From NCBI GenBank assembly GCA_964344985.1, contig CAYFPI010000020.1, forward strand, positions 1-25,487: a stretch of 25,487 nucleotides of DNA, read 5' to 3'. This document shows, one piece after another, positions 1-8,248 of this stretch; position 1 is the first letter of the stretch; the number at the start of each line of letters is the position of its first letter. The translations under genes and the position numbers were made by a program. The notes under the pieces are model-generated. The model was not told the origin of the DNA. It searched no databases and saw nothing but the letters and a program-made list of their open reading frames with translations. The stretch is from Thioglobus_A sp964344985. Its GTDB lineage: Bacteria > Pseudomonadota > Gammaproteobacteria > PS1 > Pseudothioglobaceae.

Positions 1-41
1 TGTCATGACAGTACTTTAACAGGTTTTTAAATATGCTTAAG

Positions 42-70
42 TTGTCTTGACCCTATTTTTTTAGTATACT
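42..70 (+). promoter_or_regulatory. Putative sigma70 promoter of nhaA
   Basis: A -35-like TTGTCT (42-47) and a -10 TATACT (65-70) are separated by 17 bp and lie about 37 bp before the nhaA start codon. No obvious operator is visible. The nearby TTGACC at 47-52 is a better -35 match but would leave only a 12-bp spacer. Sequence match only. Confidence 0.45.
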
Positions 71-106
71 AATACACCATTAAAGTTATTAATGATATCA
101 GTGTAG

Positions 107-1435
107 ATGAAACTGTACGCCCCTTGGGAAAAAGCCTTTAAAAAAGTATCAACACCGTTTGAGCATTTTATTCATGCTGAAACAACCACAGGATTTATCC
201 TGATGATTTCAACCATTTTGGCGCTTATTCTTGCCAATACACCACTTACTGAGGCTTATACTCATTTCTTTCATACTGACGTTAGTGTAACGATTGGAAA
301 TTGGAGTTTGTCACATACAGTTCATCATTGGATTAATGACGGATTAATGGCCTTCTTTTTCTTTATTATCGGCTTGGAAATTAAACGAGAAATATTGGTA
401 GGTGAGCTTGCAAATATTAAAGTTGCTATTCTGCCAGTATTGGCAGCCATTGGTGGCATGGTATTTCCAGCTTTAATATATTTCTATATTAATCAGGGTG
501 GTGCTGGAGCGCCTGGCTGGGGCATACCCATGGCAACTGACATTGCCTTTGCAATTAGTGCGTTAGTTTTATTAGGAAAAAGAGTGCCAGCAACGCTGGT
601 AACTTTCTTAGTAGCACTTGCAATTGTTGATGACTTAGGTGCTGTTGTTGTTATTGCAATTTTTTATACAGATCAAATTCATATCCTCTCCCTTGCCTTG
701 GCAGGAGTTTCTTTCTTTATCATGGTGGCTTTTAATAGATTTGGCATTCATGAAGTAACGCCTTATTTTGTTATGGGTATTGTCATGTGGTTTTTTATGT
801 TGGAATCGGGTGTCCACGCTACCATTTCAGGTGTAATTGCTGCCATGGCAATACCATCAAAACCTAAGCGTACACCAATCGGATTTGTTGAAAAAACCAA
901 AGACTTGCTTGATGCTTACGACCAATATCCAGTGTGTGAAAATCACTTACTACATGAGCGTCAAAAGGCAATTCTAATTAATATTCAAGATAGAATTAAA
1001 GAGATCAAAACACCAGCTGCAAGACTTGAACACGGTATGCACTTGCCAGTGGCACTAATTGTTATCCCGCTTTTTGCCCTGGCTAATGCTGGAATTACTA
1101 TCGATTTTGGATCAATCAGCAATGTAATTATTGAGCCAGTAACCGTTGGTGTTGTTATTGGCCTTGTGTTGGGCAAGGTTCTTGGAATATTTGGCGTGTC
1201 TTATTTGGCCATTAAACTAAAAATTGCACAACTTCCACACAACAGCAGCATGAGCCAGATATTCGGTGTTGCGTTTTTAGGAGGAATTGGATTTACCATG
1301 TCAATCTTTGTGGCAGAATTAGCATTTGTAGATAATCTAGAAATTCTATTCCAGGCAAAAATAGGCATCTTGCTGGCCTCGCTATTTGCAGGGTTCTTTG
1401 GGTTTTTATGGCTTAAATATGTAGCCAACAAATAA
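107..1435 (+). CDS. nhaA: Na+/H+ antiporter NhaA
   Basis: Inner-membrane electrogenic antiporter that expels Na+ in exchange for protons, for pH and sodium homeostasis. The 442-residue product opens with the family-typical N-terminus MKLYAPWEKAFKK and is rich in hydrophobic helices. It carries the AIVDDLGAVVV motif, whose paired aspartates D175/D176 correspond to the Asp pair that binds the cation in E. coli NhaA. It is longer than the 388-residue E. coli protein, mainly through a hydrophilic loop at about residues 250-310 (KPKRTPIGFVEKTKDLL onward). The ATG lacks a clear Shine-Dalgarno sequence. The gene stands alone, converges on ilvD and ends at the hairpin at 1446-1478. Family assignment is secure; the loop's role is unknown. 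Confidence 0.97.
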   Translation: MKLYAPWEKAFKKVSTPFEHFIHAETTTGFILMISTILALILANTPLTEAYTHFFHTDVSVTIGNWSLSHTVHHWINDGLMAFFFFIIGLEIKREILVGELANIKVAILPVLAAIGGMVFPALIYFYINQGGAGAPGWGIPMATDIAFAISALVLLGKRVPATLVTFLVALAIVDDLGAVVVIAIFYTDQIHILSLALAGVSFFIMVAFNRFGIHEVTPYFVMGIVMWFFMLESGVHATISGVIAAMAIPSKPKRTPIGFVEKTKDLLDAYDQYPVCENHLLHERQKAILINIQDRIKEIKTPAARLEHGMHLPVALIVIPLFALANAGITIDFGSISNVIIEPVTVGVVIGLVLGKVLGIFGVSYLAIKLKIAQLPHNSSMSQIFGVAFLGGIGFTMSIFVAELAFVDNLEILFQAKIGILLASLFAGFFGFLWLKYVANK

Positions 1436-1445
1436 GTCGCAACAT

Positions 1446-1478
1446 AAAAAAAGGAGGTTTTTTAAACCTCCTTTTTTT
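1446..1478. terminator. Bidirectional intrinsic terminator between nhaA and ilvD
   Basis: A near-perfect palindrome with arms AAAAAAAGGAGGTTT and AAACCTCCTTTTTTT around a TTT loop. It gives a CG-containing core stem, an A-tract on one side and a T7 tract on the other, so it can terminate both strands. It lies 10 bp after the nhaA stop and 7 bp after the ilvD stop. Confidence 0.9.
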
Positions 1479-1484
1479 ATTGCA

Positions 1485-3179
1485 CTAATCCAACTCGGTT
1501 CTTAACATAGCTCCATTGCTGGCATTTCTTACCAACAGACGATACTGCTGCAACCACTTGGAGTCAAGCGTCTTTTTAATCGGCTTAAAGTTTGCCTTAC
1601 GCTCAGCAATTTCTTCATCAGACAAATTAACGCTCAAGATGTATTCATCCACATCAATATGAATCTCATCACCGTCTTTTAAAAGACCAATCATACCGCC
1701 TTCAGCAGCCTCAGGAGATACATGGCCAATTGACGCACCACGTGTTGCACCAGAAAAACGTCCATCAGTGATAAGAGCTACTTTGTCACCTAAACCCATA
1801 CCCATAATCAGTGAAGTAGGGGCAAGCATCTCTTGCATGCCAGGGCCGCCTTTAGGACCTTCGTAACGAATCACCACCACATCTCCAGCTTTAACTTTGC
1901 CGCCTTTAATGCCAGCAATTGCATCATCTTGAGAATCAAAACAAACCGCACTTCCAGTAAATACGCGATCACCAGTAATGCCTGCAGTTTTAATAACAGC
2001 ACCTTGTTCGGCCAAATTGCCGTACAAAATAGCCAAACCGCCTACTTTAGAGTACGGGTTGTCAATTGTGTGAATAATGTTGGTATCTTTAATTTCACTA
2101 CCTGCAATTTTTTCATACAAGGTTTCACCACTAATGGTTGGATTGTCAATTAGCACTTCACCACGCTTATTCATCTCATACATAACCGCATTAACACCTC
2201 CTGCAGTGTTAATGTCTTCCATATGAACGGTTGAAAGCGACGGGGAAATCTTGGCAATGTGCGATACTTTTTTACTGATTTTATTAATATCGCTTAATTG
2301 AAATTCTGAATTTGCCTCTTGCGCAATCGCCAACATATGAAGCACTGTATTAGAACTTCCACCCATAGCCATATCAACAGCAAAGGCGTTTCTAACTGCA
2401 TTATCATTTAAGATATTTTGCATTTTAAATTTATCTCGATCTTCTTGATTTTCCATCAGCGCAATTTCACACACTCTACGTGCTGCTTGACGGTACAACT
2501 CTTCACGCTCAGGTGTAAGTGCCAAGATTGTTCCATTGCCAGGCAGGGCTATGCCCATCGCCTCCATCAATGTGTTCATAGAATTAGCCGTAAACATCCC
2601 CGAACAACTACCACCACTTGGGCAAGCATTACACTCAATGTCTTTTAATTCTTCATCGGAGATCTTACCGGTTTCATGCTTACCAACCGCCTCAAAAGCA
2701 GTGGCTAGGTCAATCGCTGTACCATCTTTGGTATGGCCTTTTTTCATCGGACCACCTGATACAAATACCGTTGGCACATTAACGCGCTGTGCGCCCATAA
2801 TCATGCCAGGTACGATTTTGTCGCAATTTGGAATGGCAATCATCGCATCAAGTTTATGTGCATTCATAACCGTCTCAATCGAATTGGCAATAATCTCCCT
2901 TGAAGGTAGTGAGAACAACATGCCGTCATGCCCCATGGCAATACCGTCATCTACGCCAATAGTATTAAACTCAAACGGCACACAACCAGCAGCGCGAATT
3001 TCATCTTTAATAATATCGGCCACCTTGTCCAGAAAATAATGTCCCGGAATAATTTCAATAAATGAATTAGCAACACCAATAAACGGCTTATCAAAATCTT
3101 CATCTTTCAGGCCAGTTGCTCTTAATAAAGAACGGTGAGGGGTTTTATCAAATCCTTTTTTTACAGTATCACTTCTCAT
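1485..3179 (-). CDS. ilvD: Dihydroxy-acid dehydratase IlvD
   Basis: Dehydrates 2,3-dihydroxy-isovalerate and 2,3-dihydroxy-3-methylvalerate to the 2-oxo acids in valine, isoleucine and pantothenate synthesis. The 564-residue product runs from MRSDTVKKGFDKTPHRSLLR to NASNGAMLRTELD. It has the iron-sulfur cysteine motifs PNCDKIVPGM and NACPSGGSCSGMFTAN, and the C-terminal GRFSGATRGASIGHVSPEAAEGG region that includes the proposed catalytic serine. The length is closer to the ~560-residue form than to the 616-residue E. coli enzyme; whether the cluster is 2Fe-2S or 4Fe-4S cannot be read with certainty. It is monocistronic, divergent from the acetyltransferase gene, and has only a weak ribosome site (AAGAAA). 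Confidence 0.97.
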   Translation of the reverse strand: MRSDTVKKGFDKTPHRSLLRATGLKDEDFDKPFIGVANSFIEIIPGHYFLDKVADIIKDEIRAAGCVPFEFNTIGVDDGIAMGHDGMLFSLPSREIIANSIETVMNAHKLDAMIAIPNCDKIVPGMIMGAQRVNVPTVFVSGGPMKKGHTKDGTAIDLATAFEAVGKHETGKISDEELKDIECNACPSGGSCSGMFTANSMNTLMEAMGIALPGNGTILALTPEREELYRQAARRVCEIALMENQEDRDKFKMQNILNDNAVRNAFAVDMAMGGSSNTVLHMLAIAQEANSEFQLSDINKISKKVSHIAKISPSLSTVHMEDINTAGGVNAVMYEMNKRGEVLIDNPTISGETLYEKIAGSEIKDTNIIHTIDNPYSKVGGLAILYGNLAEQGAVIKTAGITGDRVFTGSAVCFDSQDDAIAGIKGGKVKAGDVVVIRYEGPKGGPGMQEMLAPTSLIMGMGLGDKVALITDGRFSGATRGASIGHVSPEAAEGGMIGLLKDGDEIHIDVDEYILSVNLSDEEIAERKANFKPIKKTLDSKWLQQYRLLVRNASNGAMLRTELD

Positions 3180-3257
3180 TTTCTTGTATCAAATAAATAA
3201 AATTTAAATTTTAGACTAAAATAAGCACCTCTCATTAATGTTTTAAATGCGTATATT

Positions 3258-3683
3258 GTGGATAAAGCCAGCCAAATTCTTACTTTAATTCAGCCATTTG
3301 TTGATGAGGGTAAGATACTCCCTAGAACCAAAGCGCAAATTAATGACCAACTTGATGATTTTGTATTATTATTTGACAACAATCAATTGGTTGCTTGCGC
3401 AGGATTAAAAGACTGTAAAGAAGGCTTTATGGGCGAGATATATTCTCTCGCTGTAGCAGAGCAAGCTCAAAATACAGGGCTTTCTAAAAACTTACTAGAC
3501 AAGATAATGCTAAAAGCTCAACAAGAGAATTTTTCCAAAATTTTTGCGCTAACTAAATATGGCACTCAGTGGTTTGTTAAAAATGGATTTACTCAAATGA
3601 ACATCTCTGATCTGCCTTCTAAACGCCAGCAATACTTTAATCACGATCGCAACTCCTCCATCTTTTTCAAAGATGTTAGCTAA
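3258..3683 (+). CDS. Stand-alone GNAT acetyltransferase resembling the N-acetylglutamate synthase catalytic domain
   Basis: The 141-residue protein is a single GNAT domain. Its end matches the C-terminal half of E. coli ArgA by eye: here ..FAL-T...WFVKNGFTQMNISDLPSKRQQYFNHDRNSS, in ArgA ..FVLTTRSIHWFQERGFTPVDIDLLPESKKQLYNYQRKS. The N-terminal part LIQPFVDEGKILPRTKAQI also matches. The amino-acid-kinase domain of full-length ArgA is absent, as in the short GNAT-only synthases of actinobacteria. It could make N-acetylglutamate for arginine synthesis, but substrate is inferred. The start is GTG at 3258 without a clear ribosome site, and no upstream in-frame ATG is visible. Its stop overlaps the rnt start by one base (TAATG), so the two are probably translationally coupled. 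Confidence 0.8.
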   Translation: MDKASQILTLIQPFVDEGKILPRTKAQINDQLDDFVLLFDNNQLVACAGLKDCKEGFMGEIYSLAVAEQAQNTGLSKNLLDKIMLKAQQENFSKIFALTKYGTQWFVKNGFTQMNISDLPSKRQQYFNHDRNSSIFFKDVS

Positions 3684-4285
3684 TGATGCAAATTAAAGAC
3701 AGAATTAGAGGTTATCTTCCCGTTGTGGTTGATATCGAAACTGCAGGTTTTAATGCTGATACTGATGCCATGCTGGAGATTTGTGCTATTGCAATCGGCA
3801 TTAATGAAGCTGGCAAATTCTATCCAAAAAAACCAATTCATTTTCACACTGAACCTTTTAAAGGGGCAAACCTAGAAGACAGTGCATTAAAGTTTAATGG
3901 TATCGATGTTTACAATCCACTGCGTATGGCGGTTAAAGAAAAACAAGCACTAAGTGAAATCTTTAAAGCATTACGATTGGAAATGAAAAACGAGCAGTGT
4001 ACACGTTCAATCTTGGTAGGGCACAATGCCTTTTTTGATTTAGGCTTTTTATACGCAGCCAGTGATAGATCCAAATTAAAGAACCCATTTCATCAATTCT
4101 CAACCATTGATACTGTATCACTTTCAGCGCTTTATTATGGAGAAACAGTTTTGGCTAAAGCACTTGATAAAGCAAACATTGACTTTGACAACCAACAAGC
4201 ACACTCAGCACTTTACGACACTCAAAAAACAGCTGAACTATTTTGTCAAATATTTAACGCTCAACAATACCAAAAAATTGATTAA
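3683..4285 (+). CDS. rnt: Ribonuclease T
   Basis: 3'-5' exoribonuclease of the DEDDh family that trims the 3' ends of tRNA and other stable RNAs. The 200-residue product closely follows E. coli RNase T: PVVVDIETAGFNADTDAMLEI (E. coli [21 protein letters not shown]), HFHTEPFKGANL, FNGIDVYNP, GHNAFFDLGF and DFDNQQAHSALYDT. The DEDDh residues can be placed at D17, E19, D119, H174 and D179. ATG at 3683 overlaps the preceding stop by one base; a second ATG follows directly. The last 32 bp overlap the tail of pxpC on the opposite strand. Confidence 0.96.
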   Translation: MMQIKDRIRGYLPVVVDIETAGFNADTDAMLEICAIAIGINEAGKFYPKKPIHFHTEPFKGANLEDSALKFNGIDVYNPLRMAVKEKQALSEIFKALRLEMKNEQCTRSILVGHNAFFDLGFLYAASDRSKLKNPFHQFSTIDTVSLSALYYGETVLAKALDKANIDFDNQQAHSALYDTQKTAELFCQIFNAQQYQKID

Positions 4286-5132
4286 AGACTTGCCTCTCTT
4301 GTTGCGCTTTAGAGATATTTATTAGCTCAAATCTTAATTTAGTGCCGGGCTGTCGTTGTGCAAGCTTGGCCAAATCTAGAGAGAACACTGTGCCTATTTT
4401 TGGATATCCACCAATGGNNNNNNNNNNAATCTCCACACTGCCATAACTCATTCCTTCAGATATCATGCGCTCTTTTTTAAGTGCAATGGGCGCACCTTCT
4501 AATCGACAACCAACTCGATCTGAAGCATTACTAATGGTATAGTTTTGATTAAAAAACAAATCACGCTGATTAACGCTAAAGTTATTAAATTGATACGATG
4601 GTAGTAGTCTTAATACCATATTGTCAGTGTAATTAGGAATGTATGAGGGTGATATAAAACGCTCTAAATTTTCATGCGACTCATCACATTTAAGAACATC
4701 TCCGGATTTAATTTTTACACCTATATTTTCTCTAAGATTAACCGATCTTGAATCAAACATCAGTTCACTTAAAAACCCGCCTTTTACAGCCAAGTAAGAT
4801 CGAACACCACTTTTTGGCATGTTCCAACTGAGCCTATCGCCTTTTTTAATTTGAATACTATGCCAAGCACTGACACTCTTACCATTAATTTGAAAACCTA
4901 AATCAGCACCTGTTACAACCACAAAAGTATCTACAGTAGACTCTATCTCAAAACTGCCAAAGCAAATTTCAATGACAGCCGCATCAAAATCGTTATTTAA
5001 CAAATAATTAGCCCATGCATATGCATGTTCATCAATCGCCCCAGATCTACTCATACCTATGGCGCCATGAGTTAACCTGCCATAATCTTGCACGGTTGCT
5101 AAAAATCCAGCTTTAATAACTTTAAAACTCAT
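4254..5132 (-). CDS. pxpC: 5-oxoprolinase subunit PxpC (KipA family), interrupted by an assembly gap
   Basis: With PxpA and PxpB it hydrolyses the cyclised glutamate by-product 5-oxoproline to glutamate using ATP. The start MSFKVIKAGFLATVQDYGR, then GMSRSGAIDEHAYAWANYLLNN, SYLAVKGGF, and near the end GGYPKIGTVFSLDLAKLAQRQPG are family hallmarks. The 10 Ns at 4418-4427 fall between SYGSVEI and IGGYPKIG. Relatives carry about 15 residues there (a PxDGxPI...DxQT segment), so roughly 45 bases are probably missing although only 10 are shown. The frame happens to stay open across the Ns. The start overlaps the pxpB stop by 4 bp; the end overlaps rnt by 32 bp tail-to-tail. True length should be near 300 residues. 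Confidence 0.93.
   Translation of the reverse strand: MSFKVIKAGFLATVQDYGRLTHGAIGMSRSGAIDEHAYAWANYLLNNDFDAAVIEICFGSFEIESTVDTFVVVTGADLGFQINGKSVSAWHSIQIKKGDRLSWNMPKSGVRSYLAVKGGFLSELMFDSRSVNLRENIGVKIKSGDVLKCDESHENLERFISPSYIPNYTDNMVLRLLPSYQFNNFSVNQRDLFFNQNYTISNASDRVGCRLEGAPIALKKERMISEGMSYGSVEIXXXXIGGYPKIGTVFSLDLAKLAQRQPGTKLRFELINISKAQQERQVFNQFFGIVER
4418..4427. other. Assembly gap (10 N) inside pxpC
   Basis: Ten undetermined bases. Comparison with the PxpC family suggests more than ten bases (about 45) are missing here, so this is a placeholder, not a measured gap. Confidence 0.99.
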
Positions 5133-5812
5133 AGCCGACCACCGTTTTTCAGGTACTCATCACGAGTAATAGCATAAAACTTAATACAATCGCCAACTTT
5201 AAATCTACCAGTATTTTCAGGGTTGCTAATGGATAAATCCAATAGTGTTCTACCAATTATACTCCAACCACCAGATGATTCACTAGGATAGACGGCTGTT
5301 TGACTATCTGCAATGCCAACACTGCCTGCTGGTATTTTAATTCTTGGTGTTTCTAGACGAGGCGCTTGAATGCGTTCATCCACTTCACCCAAAAAGGCAA
5401 AATTTGGCGCAAACCCAATAGCGTAAACCAAATAATTTTGAACGCTGTGAATTTCAATAAACTCATCCAGTGTTAAGTTTTTTTCAGCTAACAATCTTTC
5501 AAGATCGAGCCCAGAATCCAACCCATAATAAACAGGTATATGAATAGTATTGCCAGAATATTCTTGCACTTGTTCTTGATAATGACCAATAAAATTCTCT
5601 AATTGATCACTAAACTCTAAAAAACCAATTTTATTAAGATCGTAATGTATCAATAAAGATGTATAAGAAGGAATTAAATCAATAACAATCTCAGAAAACT
5701 GCTTTTTTATCTTATTTGCAAAATTTGCGATATTTTTAGGTAGGCTAGCATCAATCTTATCGCCAAAATAAATAAGCACCGAACTTTCCCCTGCCAGAAT
5801 AATTTTATGCAT
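5129..5812 (-). CDS. pxpB: 5-oxoprolinase subunit PxpB (KipI family)
   Basis: Second subunit of the PxpABC 5-oxoprolinase; homologous to the B. subtilis kinase-A inhibitor KipI. The 227-residue protein shows the family motifs SSVLIYFGDKID near the N-terminus, DLIPSYTSLLIHYD, IHIPVYYG, YAIGFAPNFAFLGEVDERI, PRLETPRIKIPAGSVGIADS and the GGWSIIGRT segment. It overlaps pxpA by 8 bp and pxpC by 4 bp, as in a translationally coupled operon. The gene order A-B-C supports the metabolic role over a sporulation-type role. Confidence 0.95.
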   Translation of the reverse strand: MHKIILAGESSVLIYFGDKIDASLPKNIANFANKIKKQFSEIVIDLIPSYTSLLIHYDLNKIGFLEFSDQLENFIGHYQEQVQEYSGNTIHIPVYYGLDSGLDLERLLAEKNLTLDEFIEIHSVQNYLVYAIGFAPNFAFLGEVDERIQAPRLETPRIKIPAGSVGIADSQTAVYPSESSGGWSIIGRTLLDLSISNPENTGRFKVGDCIKFYAITRDEYLKNGGRL

Positions 5813-6479
5813 TTTTTAGCCTTTTTAGCGCCTCTACAGAGGCCTTGTTGTCACCATGGAAGCAGATCGTGTCAATTTTGAAGTTTTTTTCACTTAAAAA
5901 TCGCTTATATTGCTCAATAATAGCATTAGCATCATCTAAAACCGCACCACTTTCTCCGCGATCAATCATTTGCAAACCTCGATAACCTCTGTCAGCAAAT
6001 ACTTCATGTAAAAGGGTTAAATTTTGATTTTTTCCGAAATTTTTATCACCAGCTTGAACTACTAATTCTAGATTTTTATCAATGGCTTTAATCACATTAC
6101 AGATTGTTTCAAGAACCAATGGTTTTTCCATCATATCGTGATACAACGCGCCATGAGGTTTTATATAATCAAGCTCCACACCTTGCTCAATACAAAGCTG
6201 TTGAAAATGCGACACTTGAGTATAAATTAAATTATACAACTCATTACTATTCAACTGATGACTCACACGCCCAAAATTAGCTTGATCAGCATAGCTTGGA
6301 TGCACACCAATTTTTACGTTATTTTGCTTAGCAAGCTTAATGGTTTTAACCATACTCTCGTCATCACCCGCATGCCCACCGCAAGCAATATTTGCCATAT
6401 CAATGATTGGCATAATTTCAGCATCTGGATCTGGTAGTAAACACTCGCCCATATCACAATTAATTAATTTTTTACTCAC
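5805..6479 (-). CDS. pxpA: 5-oxoprolinase subunit PxpA (LamB/YcsF family)
   Basis: LamB/YcsF-family subunit of the ATP-dependent 5-oxoprolinase. The 224-residue product has the family signature INCDMGE near the N-terminus, ANIACGGHAGDDESM, GVHPSYADQANFGR, YIKPHGALYHDMM, EVFADRGYRGLQMIDRGESGAVL and ICFHGDN. It is somewhat shorter than the usual ~245 residues. The start is GTG at 6479, needed to include the conserved INCDMGE segment; CAGGTGAG around the start may act as the ribosome site. It is the first gene of the pxpABC operon and divergent from the dUTPase gene with only 52 bp between, so the promoters are back to back. Confidence 0.94.
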   Translation of the reverse strand: MSKKLINCDMGECLLPDPDAEIMPIIDMANIACGGHAGDDESMVKTIKLAKQNNVKIGVHPSYADQANFGRVSHQLNSNELYNLIYTQVSHFQQLCIEQGVELDYIKPHGALYHDMMEKPLVLETICNVIKAIDKNLELVVQAGDKNFGKNQNLTLLHEVFADRGYRGLQMIDRGESGAVLDDANAIIEQYKRFLSEKNFKIDTICFHGDNKASVEALKRLKNA

Positions 6480-6531
6480 CTGGCGCTAGATTATAATTAC
6501 TAAAAATTTAAAATATTATAAGGCTTATTCT

Positions 6532-7188
6532 ATGAACCGAATCAAACAAATGTTCGAGTTGCAACAGCAGCTTAACGATGCAACCAATGGCACTATTTGG
6601 ACTGAAGGTGCCACCAAAGAAGGGCGTCAAATCTCATGGCTTCGTTGTATTTATATGGAAGCTGCTGAGGCAATTGATTCATTCAATTGGAAACATTGGA
6701 AGGATATTGAGGCTCAGCCAGATCTTGACAATGCCAAAGTAGAATTAGTTGATATCTGGCATTTTATTATGTCTGAAGCCATTCACTTTGGTGATACTAG
6801 CTTTGCACAGGCTTATGAAGACATGCAGCCTGAGCGTGAAATCAACCCAGAGCTTATGGTAGAAATTTTAGAAAAAATGATTGCCTCTGCTGCAGGTGCT
6901 AATGTTGATAAATCACAAAATGCACTCTACGATATCACTGGATTATTCTTTAGAGCGCTTGCCAATATGAGCATGGATGTGCCGGAACTTTACAGGCGCT
7001 ACGTGGTTAAAAACCAACTCAACACTTTTAGACAAGATCATGGCTACAAAGATGGCACTTACATAAAAATGTGGGATGCGGTTGAAGACAATGTGATTGC
7101 TTTTAACATCATGGAAGAGCATCCTGATTTCACACCTGAGCAACTGTATAAAAAGTTAGAAAAAGAGTACAAAAACGTAACTGCTTAA
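6532..7188 (+). CDS. Dimeric (all-alpha) dUTPase-like NTP pyrophosphohydrolase
   Basis: Probably hydrolyses dUTP (and dUDP) to dUMP, keeping uracil out of DNA. The 218-residue protein shows the all-alpha dimeric dUTPase pattern: WTEGATKEGRQISWLRCIYM, then the metal-binding helix pairs YMEAAEAIDSFNWKHWK (ExxE-like) and DLDNAKVELVDIWHFIMSEAI (ExxD-like), and a C-terminal KNQLNTFRQDHGYKDGTYIKMW. This fold is unrelated to the trimeric Dut of E. coli. It is followed by selD after 19 bp on the same strand, suggesting co-transcription. Family is clear; exact nucleotide preference is inferred. Confidence 0.88.
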   Translation: MNRIKQMFELQQQLNDATNGTIWTEGATKEGRQISWLRCIYMEAAEAIDSFNWKHWKDIEAQPDLDNAKVELVDIWHFIMSEAIHFGDTSFAQAYEDMQPEREINPELMVEILEKMIASAAGANVDKSQNALYDITGLFFRALANMSMDVPELYRRYVVKNQLNTFRQDHGYKDGTYIKMWDAVEDNVIAFNIMEEHPDFTPEQLYKKLEKEYKNVTA

Positions 7189-7207
7189 TTGCAGTCAACA
7201 GTATTTC

Positions 7208-8248
7208 ATGCAAACAATCAAACTTACTGAATACAGCCATGGCCAAGGCTGTGGTTGCAAAATATCCCCTAAAGTTCTAGATACGATTTTAGAATCATCA
7301 TTAACCGAGATTAACGATCCAAACCTATTGGTTGGCAACGCATCTCGTGATGATGCTGCGGTGTACGATTTAGGCAATGGCGAGGCGGTTATCTCTACTA
7401 CAGATTTCTTTATGCCAATTGTGGACGATCCTTTTACTTTTGGGCGTATTGCTGCAACTAATGCGATTAGTGATGTTTATGCCATGGGCGGTGCACCACT
7501 AATGGCGATCGCTATTTTTGGTTGGCCACTGGACAAACTTCCGCCTGAAGTTGGACAACAAGTGATCGAAGGTGGAAGAAGTGTGTGTGCTGACGCCGGC
7601 ATTGCCCTAGCGGGTGGGCATAGTATTGATGCGCCTGAGCCAATCTTTGGTTTGGCAGTTACTGGCAAAGTAAGCATTAAACACCTTAAAGAAAACTCAA
7701 AAGCTCAAGTGGGTGACAAAATCTATTTAACCAAGCCGATAGGAATTGGCATTCTCACAACAGCACAAAAACAAAAGAAAATCACCAAAGAAGATGAAAA
7801 GCGCGCCATTGATACTATGTGTCAGCTGAATGACATTGGCGCTAAACTAGCAAAAGTTGATGGTATTAATGCCATTACTGATGTTACTGGTTTTGGTCTT
7901 GGTGGGCACTTAAGTGAAGTATGTTTAGGCTCTGGTGTGTCGGCAACTATTGATTATAAAAAAGTGCCAGTCTTGCCTAATATTAAAGACTATCTTGCCA
8001 ATGACTGCTCCCCAGGTGGCGCACATAGAAATTTTGATAGCTATGGGCACAACCTAAGTCCAATGAGTAGTGAAGTTCAGTCTATTATTTGCGACCCTCA
8101 AACCAGTGGTGGTTTGTTAATTATGGTGGCAGATGGTGCACAATCTGAATTTGAAAAAATCACACAACAAGCAGGGTTCAAACTAGAGTCTATTGGCGAA
8201 ATCATCCAAACAGATCACGATAAATCAATCGTAACTATTAATGAGTAA
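7208..8248 (+). CDS. selD: Selenide, water dikinase SelD
   Basis: Makes selenophosphate from selenide and ATP, the selenium donor for selenouridine in tRNA and for selenocysteine. The 346-residue product is near the E. coli length. It starts MQTIKLTEYSHGQGCGCKISP; C15 and K18 match the catalytic C17/K20 of E. coli SelD, so this is the cysteine form with no in-frame UGA. It also has NASRDDAAVYDLGNG, STTDFFMPIVDDPFTFGRIAA, ISDVYAMGGAPLMA, ALAGGHSIDAPEPIFGLAV and ICDPQTSGGLL. The last 8 bp overlap selU, so the local product is most directly linked to tRNA 2-selenouridine. Confidence 0.97.
   Translation: MQTIKLTEYSHGQGCGCKISPKVLDTILESSLTEINDPNLLVGNASRDDAAVYDLGNGEAVISTTDFFMPIVDDPFTFGRIAATNAISDVYAMGGAPLMAIAIFGWPLDKLPPEVGQQVIEGGRSVCADAGIALAGGHSIDAPEPIFGLAVTGKVSIKHLKENSKAQVGDKIYLTKPIGIGILTTAQKQKKITKEDEKRAIDTMCQLNDIGAKLAKVDGINAITDVTGFGLGGHLSEVCLGSGVSATIDYKKVPVLPNIKDYLANDCSPGGAHRNFDSYGHNLSPMSSEVQSIICDPQTSGGLLIMVADGAQSEFEKITQQAGFKLESIGEIIQTDHDKSIVTINE

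Noticed and set aside
2536..3039. 167-codon ORF on the + strand inside ilvD
   Set aside because: Shadow of ilvD in another frame; no ribosome site or recognisable domain.
7208..8248. Selenocysteine in SelD
   Set aside because: The catalytic position is encoded as Cys in GCGCKISP and no in-frame TGA is present.
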